Origin: Streptomyces sp. NBC_00091 | Lineage (GTDB): Bacteria > Actinomycetota > Actinomycetes > Streptomycetales > Streptomycetaceae | Direction of reading: 5' to 3' | Assembly (NCBI RefSeq): GCF_026343185.1 | Contig: NZ_JAPEMA010000002.1 | Span: 310,001-374,000, forward strand | Length of the DNA stretch: 64,000 nt | In this document: piece by piece, positions 35,064 to 43,430 of the stretch | Layout: every line of letters begins with the position of its first letter | Numbering within the stretch: the stretch's first letter is position 1 | The notes under the pieces: model-generated | What the model was told of the DNA's origin: nothing | Seen by the model: the letters and a program-made list of their open reading frames with translations, nothing else | Databases searched by the model: none | Made by a program: the position numbers and the translations under genes

Positions 35064-35104
35064 CGGCACACTGGCGGTCCGAAAACCGATGGGGGGAGTT
35101 GCCG

Positions 35105-35827
35105 ATGATGCCGCGTCGTCCGCGTGCCGTGGCGGCGGTCGTCACGCTGGCTGTCTGCGTGGCGGCCACCACGGCGTGCGAGTCCGAGGGGCGGCCCGGG
35201 GTGCGCCGCGCCGAGCCGCTGAGCGAGGCCGAGCTGATGTCCGTACTGCCGGCGGAGAAGGCCTTCCCGGGCTACACCGTCAGGCCCCGCGCGGCGGATG
35301 CCCCGCCCTCCCCCGCCCGCACGGGCAGCGAACTCGCTCCGGGAAGCCCCGAGGAGTGCCGCGCCCTGGTCGACTTCGAAATCGACCACGGGCTGCGGCA
35401 CCGGCCGACGGCGAGGGTCCTCGCCGACGTGTCGCGGCGCGGGGACACCTCCGGCCGGCGCGAGAAGGCCGACTTCGCGAAGTTCCACTCCGTGGCGCTG
35501 TCGAGTTACACCGTCGAGGAGGCGTCGGCGGTGATGGACTCGCTCAAGAAGGCGGTGCCGCTGTGCGGCACGTTCCTCGTGTACACCCTGTCCTACGGCG
35601 ACCAGGACGCCCGCATCCGTGTCGGCGAGCGGCCCGCGCCGGCGGCCGGGGACGACGCGGTGTCCTTCGACTGGACCGTGCCGGACATCCCGATGAACGA
35701 GACCGTGCCCGTCACGCTCGTCCGTACCGGCGGGGTGATCGCCTCGTACTCCGGCGCCGTCCCGGCCGGGATTCCGCAGCGGCAGCACGGGAGGCTGCGG
35801 GCCTTCCTCTCCGGATCCGGGGGCTGA
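35105..35827 (+). CDS. Putative lipoprotein of unknown function
   Basis: A 240-residue protein with an N-terminal signal of lipoprotein type (AVVTLAVCVAATTAC), in which the Cys at residue 25 would be lipidated. The mature part has three further cysteines and no family I recognise; LMSVLPAEKAFPGYTV is reminiscent of actinobacterial sensor-type lipoproteins, but the match is loose. ATG at 35105 is preceded by GGGGGAG; an ATG one codon on is also possible. It is convergent with the ATP-grasp operon. Confidence 0.75.
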   Translation: MMPRRPRAVAAVVTLAVCVAATTACESEGRPGVRRAEPLSEAELMSVLPAEKAFPGYTVRPRAADAPPSPARTGSELAPGSPEECRALVDFEIDHGLRHRPTARVLADVSRRGDTSGRREKADFAKFHSVALSSYTVEEASAVMDSLKKAVPLCGTFLVYTLSYGDQDARIRVGERPAPAAGDDAVSFDWTVPDIPMNETVPVTLVRTGGVIASYSGAVPAGIPQRQHGRLRAFLSGSGG

Positions 35828-35866
35828 CGGGGGTACAGGTGCCGGTGCCGGGTGACGGGTGACGGG

Positions 35867-37120
35867 TCAGTCGATCACGATCTCCGTCTCGAAGCGGGCG
35901 CCCAGGGCGCGCAGGCGCCGTTCGCACTCCTCCCGGTTCGGCGCCGACAGGACGGCCGCCGCGAGGAAGTCCGAGGAGAGTGCCGCCTCGGAGAGCACCT
36001 CGCCCGGTTCCGCGAAGACCCCGTAGAACTCCACCCACGGCTCCTCCGGGGTGACCGGGATGCCGCGTACGGTTCCGGGCCGCTTCATCATCAGCACCTG
36101 GCCCGCCATGCGGACCGGTGCCAGCCGGGCGCCCTCCCCCAGCCTCGCCAGGGCCGGCAGCCGCAGTCCCGTGTACGCCCGCGACGCCAGCTCGACCGGG
36201 TGCACGCCGAAGACGGCGGTCAGCACCTCGCGGATGCGCGCGCCGGCGGGCCGGGACGCGACCTCGCAGACGACGAGGCGGTCGTCGGGGGTGTGGAAGA
36301 CCTCCGCGTGGAAGGCGTAGTCGTCCGGGCCGTCCAGGGCGCCGAGCGCCTCCTCCGCCAGCGCCAGCAGACGCGGGGTCAGCGGGTCCGAGGGGTCCAG
36401 GGTGAGGTCCACCCGGGCGCCGGGGTCGGCCTGGAAGGAGGACAGGTCGTACTGGTACTGGGAGGGCCAGGCCATCACCGTACGGCCGCCCACGACCACG
36501 CCGTCCACGTGGCACATCCGGCCCGGGACGTACGCCTCCAGCAGGAGGTCCTCGCGGAGGGCGGCGCCGGGTGCGAAGGCCTCGGCCAGGTGCCGCTCCA
36601 GCTCGTCCGTCGTCGTCACGATCCTCAGCCCGACGGAGCCGAAGCCGTCGCGGGCCTTGAAGACCAGCGGGAGGCCGTGCCGCGCCGCGAAGGCCCGCGC
36701 CTCGTCCGCCGTACCGGGGAGGGCGTGCGGGGCGACCTCGATGCCGGCCGCCTCCAGCCGCTGCTTCATCAGGACCTTGTCCCGGAAGAGCAGCACCCCT
36801 TCGGGCAGCTGCCCGGGCAGGCCGAACTTCTCCCGGAGCCGGGCCGCCCGGAACAGGTCCGCCTCGTGGGGCGCGATGACATGGGTGACCTGGTGTTCCT
36901 CGGCGAGCTCGAGGGCCAGCCGGTCGAGGAGTTCCTCGTCGTCGAAGGTGTCCACGACCTCCAGCCTGCGGTAGCCGCCGGGGCCGTCCGGGACCTGCTC
37001 CCCGCCGCCCTCGATCCGGTCGCGGGCCGCGATCATCACCACGCCCCCGTCGAGCTCCGCCAGCCACCGGTCGTACGGGAACGGGTCGAGCGGGAAGCGG
37101 TGCAGTACGAGCGCGGTCAC
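35867..37120 (-). CDS. ATP-grasp ligase (third of three)
   Basis: A 417-residue carboxylate-amine/thiol ligase. Residues 95-340 form the ATP-grasp fold: FRDKVLMKQRLEAAGI (start of the A subdomain), HGLPLVFKARDGFGSVG (nucleotide-binding Lys and glycine loop), LLLEAYVPGRMCHVDGVV and a metal site near VVCEVASRPAG. The C-terminal 70 residues are extra. Such enzymes activate a carboxylate as acyl-phosphate and join it to an amine. It is the last gene of the operon and overlaps the second ATP-grasp gene by four bases. Substrates are unknown. Confidence 0.85.
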   Translation of the reverse strand: MTALVLHRFPLDPFPYDRWLAELDGGVVMIAARDRIEGGGEQVPDGPGGYRRLEVVDTFDDEELLDRLALELAEEHQVTHVIAPHEADLFRAARLREKFGLPGQLPEGVLLFRDKVLMKQRLEAAGIEVAPHALPGTADEARAFAARHGLPLVFKARDGFGSVGLRIVTTTDELERHLAEAFAPGAALREDLLLEAYVPGRMCHVDGVVVGGRTVMAWPSQYQYDLSSFQADPGARVDLTLDPSDPLTPRLLALAEEALGALDGPDDYAFHAEVFHTPDDRLVVCEVASRPAGARIREVLTAVFGVHPVELASRAYTGLRLPALARLGEGARLAPVRMAGQVLMMKRPGTVRGIPVTPEEPWVEFYGVFAEPGEVLSEAALSSDFLAAAVLSAPNREECERRLRALGARFETEIVID

Positions 37121-38409
37121 GCCGCGACCTCCAGGTCCTGGGCGTCCGCCGGCGCGGCGGCCGGGGTCACGCAGATGTGGATCTGCGCGGTCAGCCGCTC
37201 GCAGAGGGCGATCGCCGCGTCGGTGTCGGCCGCCGTCACGGCGGCGAAGCCGAGGCGGTCCCAGTTGTCCCGCAGCGGGCGCACCGTGTCGCCGGGCTGT
37301 ACGGAGACCTCCACGGCGAGCACGTCGGCGCGGGCCGCGACCTCCGCCACGCCGGAGACGGCCGTGACCGTGCCGGGGTCGCGGAGCACGAAGCGGGTGC
37401 AGGCGCCGGCGCGCGCCTTCGGGGGCTCCGGGAGCGCCTCGACCAGGCCCAGGGGCCAGGCGACCCCGTAGCCGAGGAGGTCGATCCCGTAGGCGGCCTC
37501 GACCAGTTCGTTGATGTGGCCGCCGCCGACCCGGTTGTGGGACTCGATGACGACGGGGCCGCGGGAGCCCAGGCGCAGCTCGGTGTGGCTGGGGCCGTCG
37601 GTGACGCCCATCGTGTCGAGGAAGTCCGCGACCGCGGCCGTGACCCGGGCGTGCGCGTCCGGCGCCAGGCGGGCGGGCAGGGCGTGGCCGAGCTCCGCGA
37701 AGTGGGTGTCGTCGACGAGCTTCTCGGTCACGGCGATCACCACGTGGCGGCCGGCGAAGCTGAAGGCCTCCACGCTGAACTCGGGGCCGTCGAGGTAGGA
37801 CTCCATCAGGAACTCGCGGACCTGGTAGAGGGTCGAGCCGCGGTCGCTGCGCCGGCCGCGCAGTTCCTCGATGCGCTGCCAGGTCGTGTCCAGCTCGTCG
37901 GCGCCGCCGACCCGGATCAGGCCGAAGCTGGCGGTGGCGTCGGTGGGCTTGATGATGAAGGGGTAGCCCGCGCGGGCGGCGAAGGCGTCCAGGGACGCGC
38001 GGTCGCTTACCCGGTCCCAGTGGATCGACAGCTTGCCCTGCTCGGTGAGGTGCTGCCGCATCAGGTACTTGTTGCGCATGCGCCGACTGGCCTCGGGGCC
38101 GGTGCCCCGGAAGCCGAAGTGGGCGTTCAGGCGGGCGGCCATGTCCAGGCCGGCCTCGGTGAGGGAGACGACCGTGTCGAAGCCCCAGACCTCGCGGGAG
38201 GCCTCGGCGAGCGGCCGTACGGTGTCCCAGTCGGTGTAGTCGACCATCAGGAGGGCGTCGGCGAGCCCGGTCTGGTAGGCGTTGATCTTGTCGGGGTGCT
38301 GGAGCAGCACGACGCGGACGCCCAGGGCCTTGGCGCGTTCGAGGTGCTGGTCCGTGGCGCCGACGAGCAGGAGGGTGCGGTCCGGGGCGGGCGCGGTCGG
38401 GGCGGTCAT
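37117..38409 (-). CDS. ATP-grasp ligase (second of three)
   Basis: A 430-residue ATP-grasp protein of the L-amino-acid-ligase type. LLLVGATDQHLERAKALGV starts the N-terminal Rossmann-like domain. RMRNKYLMRQHL and AGYPFIIKPTDATASFG mark the ATP site, EFLMESYLDGPEFSVEAFS the grasp strands, and VVIESHNRVGGGHINELVE the metal ligands (Glu, Asn). The C-terminal domain has the DPGTVTAV segment seen in BacD/DdaF-like ligases. It overlaps both neighbours by four bases. Amino-acid ligases of this type make dipeptides or acylated amino acids. Confidence 0.87.
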   Translation of the reverse strand: MTAPTAPAPDRTLLLVGATDQHLERAKALGVRVVLLQHPDKINAYQTGLADALLMVDYTDWDTVRPLAEASREVWGFDTVVSLTEAGLDMAARLNAHFGFRGTGPEASRRMRNKYLMRQHLTEQGKLSIHWDRVSDRASLDAFAARAGYPFIIKPTDATASFGLIRVGGADELDTTWQRIEELRGRRSDRGSTLYQVREFLMESYLDGPEFSVEAFSFAGRHVVIAVTEKLVDDTHFAELGHALPARLAPDAHARVTAAVADFLDTMGVTDGPSHTELRLGSRGPVVIESHNRVGGGHINELVEAAYGIDLLGYGVAWPLGLVEALPEPPKARAGACTRFVLRDPGTVTAVSGVAEVAARADVLAVEVSVQPGDTVRPLRDNWDRLGFAAVTAADTDAAIALCERLTAQIHICVTPAAAPADAQDLEVAA

Positions 38410-39644
38410 CGCAGTGCTTCCTTCGGGGTGGGGGTGGTCGTGGTGCGCAGTGCGGTGTGGGCCGCCGCGATCCGTCCGGCGGCTTCGGCGGGGGTGGGGG
38501 CGTCGACGAGGGCGTAACCGTGGCGGCTGCCGGAGTCGGTGGTGAGCGGGAGGACGTCGCCCGGCCCGTACGGGAAGTGCAGGGCGTGTACGTGGTCGAG
38601 GGCGCGCAGCTCGTCGAGGCCCTCGACGGACTCCAGACGTCCGGCGGGGAGCCGGAAGAAGCCGATGGAGGCGTAGCGGTGGGGTGCGGGGGCGGTGACG
38701 TCCTCGCCGGCCAGGGCCCGGAAGACGGCGGCCTCCAGGTCGTAGCCGGTGGCGACCTGTACGAGCAGCGGGATCCGGTCGCCGCCGAGGCGGGCCTGGG
38801 ACTCCACGATGCGCGGTCCGGCCGGGGTGAGGATGACCTCGGTGTGCGCGGGGCCGAAGGTGTATCCGGCGAGGTCGAGCAGGGCGGTGACGGTGTCGCG
38901 GATCGCGTCGGCGTCGGCGGGGTCGAGGGGGGCCGGGTGGATGTGCCCGGTCTCGACGAATCCGGGCGGGCCGCTGGTCTGCTTCGCGGTGATCCCGACG
39001 ATCTGGTGGGTGCCGTGGGCGGTCAGGGTCTCGACGCTGAACTCCGGGCCCTCGAGGAAGTCCTCGACGATGAAGGGGCCTTCGAAGCCCCCGGACTTGA
39101 CCCGGGCGGTCCACTCCGCGAGGTCGTCGGGGGTGCGGACCAGCGCGACCCCGCGGCTGCCGGCCGAGTTGGTGGGCTTGACCACGGCCGGCAGGCCGAA
39201 TTCGGTGAGCAGCGGCTCCACTTCGGCGAGGCTCGCGGCCTGCCGGGCGCGGACCACGGAGACGCCGCTGGCGTTGAGCAGGCCGCGCATCGCGTTCTTG
39301 TCGTTGAGCAGCCGGACGGACTGCGCGCTGTTCGGGGACAGTCCGAGGGCCTCGGCTTCGGCGAGGACCGGGGCCATGGTGGCCTCGCTGCCCAGGTGCA
39401 GGACGTGCTGGACGGAGTGCTCACGGGCCATGCGGGTGATCAGGGAGCGCAGCGCGGCCTCGTCCTGGAAGTCGACCAGGGCCAGTTCCTCCGAGTGCGC
39501 CGCGACCATGTCGAGGTAGTCGGCCTTGCGGAGCGCCGGGTCCCAGATCGACCAGACCTGGAAGCCGGCTTCGACGGCCTTGCGCACGAGCTGCTCGTAC
39601 GGCATCACCATCAGGAGTCGGCCGGTGCTGCGGGGGCGGGTCAT
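38406..39644 (-). CDS. ATP-grasp ligase (first of three)
   Basis: A 412-residue ATP-grasp protein. The N-terminal domain reads GRLLMVMPYEQLVRKAVEAG. RLLNDKNAMRGLLNASGV and FGLPAVVKPTNSAGSRGVAL form the ATP-binding part, FIVEDFLEGPEFSVETLT the grasp strands, and RIVESQARLGGDRIPLLVQ the metal site. It belongs to the same broad group as the next gene but shares only the core motifs, so the three ligases probably have different substrates. It overlaps the MFS gene upstream and the second ligase downstream by four bases each. Confidence 0.87.
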   Translation of the reverse strand: MTRPRSTGRLLMVMPYEQLVRKAVEAGFQVWSIWDPALRKADYLDMVAAHSEELALVDFQDEAALRSLITRMAREHSVQHVLHLGSEATMAPVLAEAEALGLSPNSAQSVRLLNDKNAMRGLLNASGVSVVRARQAASLAEVEPLLTEFGLPAVVKPTNSAGSRGVALVRTPDDLAEWTARVKSGGFEGPFIVEDFLEGPEFSVETLTAHGTHQIVGITAKQTSGPPGFVETGHIHPAPLDPADADAIRDTVTALLDLAGYTFGPAHTEVILTPAGPRIVESQARLGGDRIPLLVQVATGYDLEAAVFRALAGEDVTAPAPHRYASIGFFRLPAGRLESVEGLDELRALDHVHALHFPYGPGDVLPLTTDSGSRHGYALVDAPTPAEAAGRIAAAHTALRTTTTPTPKEALR

Positions 39645-40936
39645 GACGTGGCTCCGTTCTGGGCCGGCGTGGCGGCCGGTGTGATGGCCGGCTCCGCGGC
39701 GGCGCGGCGGGACTCGCGCAGCGGCAGCAGGGAGCGGTAGACGAGGATGGCGCCGAGGCCGCAGGCGCCGTAGAGGAGGCTCATGCCGACCGGGGAGAGG
39801 AAGGCTCCCACGGTCACGCACAGGGAGCCGATGAGCAGGCCGATGCGGGGTACCAGGCCGTAGGCGGCGAGGTACTTGGTGCGGGCGGCCGGGTCCACCA
39901 GGTCGGCCAGGATGGCCTGTTTGACCGGGACGTTCGCGATCTCCCCGAGGGTGAACACGACGGCGGCGGCGATCAGGATCCAGCCGCTGTTGCTGACGGC
40001 GAGGACCATGTGGCCGGCGGTGAAGACGGCGATGCCCGCGTAGAGCCGGACCCGGTCGGACAGCCGGCGCAGCAGGCTGCCGGTGAAGAGTGCGAAGCCG
40101 ACGACCAGGGCGGTGTTGACCGCCCGCAGGATGCCGAGCATGGCGACGCCGTCCACGGCGGGGAACCAGTGTTCCAGGCCGGCCAGGGCCTGCTCGGGGA
40201 ACTCGTCCGCGAGCCGGACGGCGATGTAGTAGCCGATCTGCACCTCGATGGCCCGGGTGAGGATCGCGGCGCCCACCAGCCGCAGGAAGACCCGGTCCCG
40301 GGAGACGGCGAGGTAGCCGCGGATCATGGCCGGGATGCCGGAGGCCTGCTCCTTGGCCGACTCCGGGGCGCTCTCGGCGATCCGCCACCAGGTGACCAGG
40401 GCGGTCGCCAGGGACAGGGCGGCCGCGGCGGTCAGCAGCAGGGCGAAGTGGTCCCCGTAGAAGAAACCGCCGATCAGGGCGCCGACGGTGAACGCCATGT
40501 TGATCGACCAGTAGTTGACCGTGTAGACGAGCTGCCGGTTCTCGGGGGTGGAGACGTCGATCATCATCGCCTCGGCGGCGGGGCCGGCCGCGCTCGCGAG
40601 GCAGGTGTTGAGGAGGAAGAGGACGAAGGTCGCCGCTCCCGACTGCCACCAGGGCGAGTTGGCCAGGGCGAGCAGTCCGAAGGTGAGGGTCGCCCCCACC
40701 TCGCCGGCGACCATCAGCGGCTTGCGGCCGTAGACGTCGGCGAGGTGGCCGCCGACGAAGTTGCTCCCGATGCCCGCGGCGGCCACGACCATGGTCAGTA
40801 CGCCGGCCGCGGCCGCGCCGTACAGCGTGGCGAGGTGGATGACCATCAGCGGCATCAGCATGATGCCGAGCATCCGCTGGACGAATCCGATGCCGAGCCT
40901 CAGCTTGATGTTCGGGTGCAGCTGACGGAAGTTCAC
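39641..40936 (-). CDS. MFS exporter of the ATP-grasp operon
   Basis: A 431-residue, twelve-segment MFS protein. The loop motif GGHLADVYGRKPLM lies between TM2 and TM3, and its last residues include AAAEPAITPA. Start is GTG 40936. It sits between the cysteine-synthase-like gene and three ligase genes, coupled to the first ligase by four bases, so it most likely exports the peptide-like product and gives self-protection. Confidence 0.88.
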   Translation of the reverse strand: MNFRQLHPNIKLRLGIGFVQRMLGIMLMPLMVIHLATLYGAAAAGVLTMVVAAAGIGSNFVGGHLADVYGRKPLMVAGEVGATLTFGLLALANSPWWQSGAATFVLFLLNTCLASAAGPAAEAMMIDVSTPENRQLVYTVNYWSINMAFTVGALIGGFFYGDHFALLLTAAAALSLATALVTWWRIAESAPESAKEQASGIPAMIRGYLAVSRDRVFLRLVGAAILTRAIEVQIGYYIAVRLADEFPEQALAGLEHWFPAVDGVAMLGILRAVNTALVVGFALFTGSLLRRLSDRVRLYAGIAVFTAGHMVLAVSNSGWILIAAAVVFTLGEIANVPVKQAILADLVDPAARTKYLAAYGLVPRIGLLIGSLCVTVGAFLSPVGMSLLYGACGLGAILVYRSLLPLRESRRAAAEPAITPAATPAQNGATS

Positions 40937-40986
40937 GCCCCGGCCCCCTCGGGCCCGGTGTGGCGGGCGGTGGTGGTCACCGTCAT
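40933..40986 (-). CDS. 17-codon ORF ahead of the MFS gene (leader or micro-peptide)
   Basis: ATG at 40986 follows AAAGGAA with suitable spacing. The 17-residue peptide MTVTTTARHTGPEGAGA ends in a TGA that overlaps the GTG start of the MFS gene as GTGA. The good ribosome-binding site and overlap suggest a translated coupling ORF that loads ribosomes onto the MFS gene. A precursor peptide is less likely, since no RiPP-type enzyme other than the ATP-grasp proteins is present. Confidence 0.4.
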   Translation of the reverse strand: MTVTTTARHTGPEGAGA

Positions 40987-41041
40987 GTCGGGTTCCTTTG
41001 CGAGGTGGGGGACGGAGCGGGAACGCCGGGGCGGAGGTGGG

Positions 41042-42088
41042 TCAGGACTTGGTGCTGAGCGCGGCGGCCGGCTGCTGCACGGGCCGGACGCCGGGGGCGG
41101 CCGCGGCGGTGGTCGCCGTGGTCGCCGTCGTGGCGGTGGTGGCGGGGCCGTCCTCGCTGTAGAGGCTGAGGTAACGCTCGCCGGTGTCGGGCAGGATCGT
41201 GACGATGGAGGCGCCGATGTAGTCCGGGTGCGCGGCGAGCCGGGCGCAGGCGTGGGCGACGGCGCCGGAGGAGACCCCGACGAAGACGCCCTGGCTGCGG
41301 GCGAGCGTACGGGCGGTGGCCATGGCGTCCTCGTCCGAGACGGTCACGACGTGGTCGATCAGGGAGACGTCGGTGGTCGCGGCGACGAATCCGCCGTTGA
41401 GGCCGGGGATGCGGTGCAGGCCGCCGACGCCCTGGGAGAGCACCGGGGAGTTCTCCGGCTCGACCGCGATGACGCGGATCTCCGGGTTCTGCTCCTTGAG
41501 GTACTTCGCGACGCCGCTGAGCGTCCCGCCCGTGCCCACCCCGCAGACCAGGACGTCGACCTGGCCGGCCGTGTCGGCCCAGATCTCGGGCCCGGTGGTC
41601 TCGTAGTGGGCGCGCACGTTGTCGGCGTTCTCGTGCTGGCAGGGGAACCAGGAGCCGGGGGTCGCGGCGTGCAGTTCCGCGGCCTTGGCGATCGCCCCGG
41701 GGTAGCCCGCGTCGCGCGGGGTCTGCACGACCTCCGCTCCCAGCGCCTTGAGGAGGGCGACCCGCTCGGCGGTGGCGCTGTCGGGCAGCACGATGACGCA
41801 GCGGTAGCCGCGGGCCGCGGAGAAGGCGGCCAGCGAGATGCCGGTGTTGCCGGAGGTCGCCTCGATGACGGTGCCGCTGCCGGGGGTGAGGTCGCCGCGC
41901 TGCTCGGCGGCCCGCAGCATGTACAGGGCGGCCCGGTCCTTGCTGCTGGACATCGGGTTGGCGGACTCCAGCTTGGCCAGCACCTCGGCGCCCGGGGCGC
42001 TGTCGTCGAAGCGCAGGCGGATCAGCGGGGTCGAGCCGACCAGGTCCGCGATGCTGTCGGCGATGCGGCGGGTGTCACGGCTTTCCAC
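41042..42088 (-). CDS. cysK: PLP-dependent cysteine-synthase-like beta-substituting enzyme
   Basis: A 348-residue fold-type II PLP enzyme. The PLP lysine is Lys50 in ESANPMSSSKDRAA, followed by the TSGNTG substrate loop and the GVGTGGTLSG phosphate-binding loop. The core matches O-acetylserine sulfhydrylases (CysK) and relatives such as SbnA. A Ser/Thr/Ala-rich 30-residue tail is unusual. With an adjacent serine acetyltransferase it could make cysteine or another beta-substituted alanine from O-acetylserine; context in a ligase-exporter operon favours a building block for a peptide natural product. Start GTG 42088 follows GAGGAA. Confidence 0.87.
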   Translation of the reverse strand: MESRDTRRIADSIADLVGSTPLIRLRFDDSAPGAEVLAKLESANPMSSSKDRAALYMLRAAEQRGDLTPGSGTVIEATSGNTGISLAAFSAARGYRCVIVLPDSATAERVALLKALGAEVVQTPRDAGYPGAIAKAAELHAATPGSWFPCQHENADNVRAHYETTGPEIWADTAGQVDVLVCGVGTGGTLSGVAKYLKEQNPEIRVIAVEPENSPVLSQGVGGLHRIPGLNGGFVAATTDVSLIDHVVTVSDEDAMATARTLARSQGVFVGVSSGAVAHACARLAAHPDYIGASIVTILPDTGERYLSLYSEDGPATTATTATTATTAAAAPGVRPVQQPAAALSTKS

Positions 42089-42194
42089 GTGTGGTTCCTC
42101 GCAAGTCAGGTCGTACGTACGGCTGCCTGCCGGTGGTCGTACAGCGAGCCGTACTCCGGTGCAGCCTTCGTGGGGGGAGGTTCGTCAGGGGTGA

Positions 42195-42230
42195 AGCGGG
42201 TGGAGCGGGTGGAGCAGGTGGAGCGGCGGG
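42195..42230. repeat. 9-bp tandem repeat between cysK- and cysE-like genes
   Basis: Three perfect or near-perfect copies of agcgggtgg and a fourth degenerate unit lie in the 149-base gap between the acetyltransferase stop and the cysteine-synthase-like start. A CGTACGTACG palindrome is at 42112-42121 in the same gap. No gene is visible there. Confidence 0.6.
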
Positions 42231-42237
42231 CTCGGGG

Positions 42238-42849
42238 CTACCAGGAGCCGGCCGAGGCCGTCACGGCGTACAGGTCCTCCATGGGCTGCGGCCGTTCGCC
42301 GACCGGCTTGATCACGGCGGTGGCGGCGAGCACCCGGGCGCCCGCGGGCACGTCCTTGTTCACCAGGGCCTGGGCCCCGATGACGGCGTGCTCGCCGATG
42401 GTGACCGGCCCCAGTACGGTCGCGTTCGTGCCGAGCACGACGTGGGCGCCCACCACGGGGTGACGGCGGTCCCCCTCGGGCCGGTTGTTGTCGCTCCACC
42501 AGCCGACCGCTCCCAGGGTCACCTGGTGGTAGATGGTCACGTCGTCCCCGACGACCGCGGTCTCGCCGATCACCACGGCGGCGCCGTGGTCGATGAACAC
42601 CCGCCGGCCGAGCACCGCACCGGGGTGGATCTCCACGGACGTGCTGCGGCGGGCCTTCCAGGCGATGAGCCGGGCGATCATCCGCAGTCCGCGCAGGTGC
42701 AGCCGGTGCGCGACCCGGTGGGCCCACAGCGCGGGCAGGGCCGCGTGCAGCAGCGCCTCGCGGCGGTTGCGCATGGACGGGTCGCGGGCGATGACCACGT
42801 CCAGGTCCTCCTTCATGATCCGGAGCAGTCCCGGCGTGCCGGCCGCCAT
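42238..42849 (-). CDS. cysE: Serine O-acetyltransferase-like protein
   Basis: A 203-residue left-handed beta-helix acetyltransferase. The hexapeptide repeats run from about residue 75 (VEIHPGAVLGRRVFIDHGAA) with the catalytic-type His in IDHG, then VVIGETAVVGDDVTIYHQVT and VLGPVTIGEHAVIGAQ. It is shorter at the N-terminus than E. coli CysE, as are many actinobacterial forms. It would acetylate serine to give O-acetylserine for the next enzyme. It overlaps the FMN reductase stop by a few bases and is the second gene of the operon. Confidence 0.88.
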   Translation of the reverse strand: MAAGTPGLLRIMKEDLDVVIARDPSMRNRREALLHAALPALWAHRVAHRLHLRGLRMIARLIAWKARRSTSVEIHPGAVLGRRVFIDHGAAVVIGETAVVGDDVTIYHQVTLGAVGWWSDNNRPEGDRRHPVVGAHVVLGTNATVLGPVTIGEHAVIGAQALVNKDVPAGARVLAATAVIKPVGERPQPMEDLYAVTASAGSW

Positions 42850-43430
42850 CAGACGAGCACCCCGGCGCGTTCGCCGGCCTCGGCGACCCCGGCGAGCAGG
42901 GAGCGGGTCAGGCTCTCCAGCCGGGCCACGAGCTCCGGGTCGGTGTAGCGGCCGTCCTCGACGGCCAGCGCGCCCGCGCGGGCGACGGCGACCGGCTCGT
43001 GCTCGACGACCCGCGCGCCGCAGCGGCCGAGTACGCCGATCAGGCCGGTCTGGGCGTCGAGGGCGCCGCGCACTCCGGGAGAGGCGCTGGTCACCGCGGT
43101 CACCTTGCCGGTCAGCGGGCTCGGACGCTCGCCCTGCGCCCGGGACAGCCAGTCCAGGGCGTTCTTGAGCGCGCCGGGCATCTCGCCGTTGTAGGAGGGG
43201 GTGCTGATGAACAGCGCGTCCGCGCCGGTGACCAGCTCCTTGGCCGCGCGGACGACGGCCGAGCCGTCGGCGGCCTCCAGTTCGGCCTCGTAGAAGGGCA
43301 GTTCGCCGACGGGGAGCAGCACGCTCTCGTGCTCTCCGGGCAGGCCCTCGAGGATGTGGCGCACGGTGGCCAGGACAGCGGTGTTCACCGAGTCGCCGCG
43401 CGTGCTGCCGGATATCAGAACGATCTTCAC
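42849..43430 (-). CDS. NADPH-dependent FMN reductase (flavodoxin-like fold)
   Basis: A 193-residue flavoprotein of SsuE/ArsH-like size. The phosphate loop ISGSTRGDSVNTAV binds FMN, and FISTPSYNGEMPGALKNALD is the second hallmark. It reduces flavin with NAD(P)H. No flavin-dependent monooxygenase lies in the operon, so it may supply reduced flavin to another enzyme or reduce metal or disulfide bonds. GTG at 43430 is chosen with AAGGAG upstream; an in-frame GTG at 43490 would add 20 residues including two Cys. It is the first gene of the minus-strand operon. Confidence 0.85.
   Translation of the reverse strand: MKIVLISGSTRGDSVNTAVLATVRHILEGLPGEHESVLLPVGELPFYEAELEAADGSAVVRAAKELVTGADALFISTPSYNGEMPGALKNALDWLSRAQGERPSPLTGKVTAVTSASPGVRGALDAQTGLIGVLGRCGARVVEHEPVAVARAGALAVEDGRYTDPELVARLESLTRSLLAGVAEAGERAGVLV

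Larger units (their letters stand above)
34901..35069 (-). repeat. 169-bp direct repeat, copy 2 (tRNA-Gly-like block)
   Basis: This is the second copy of the block at 925-1093, in direct orientation and 33,976 bases away. The RNA gene and terminator parts are identical; two substitutions lie in the upstream segment. Similarity ends abruptly on both sides. Confidence 0.95.

Noticed and set aside
925..35069. Integrative element with att sites at the tRNA repeats
   Set aside because: No integrase, excisionase or replication gene is visible, and the whole tRNA block is duplicated instead of a tRNA end; kept only as a possible recombination substrate.
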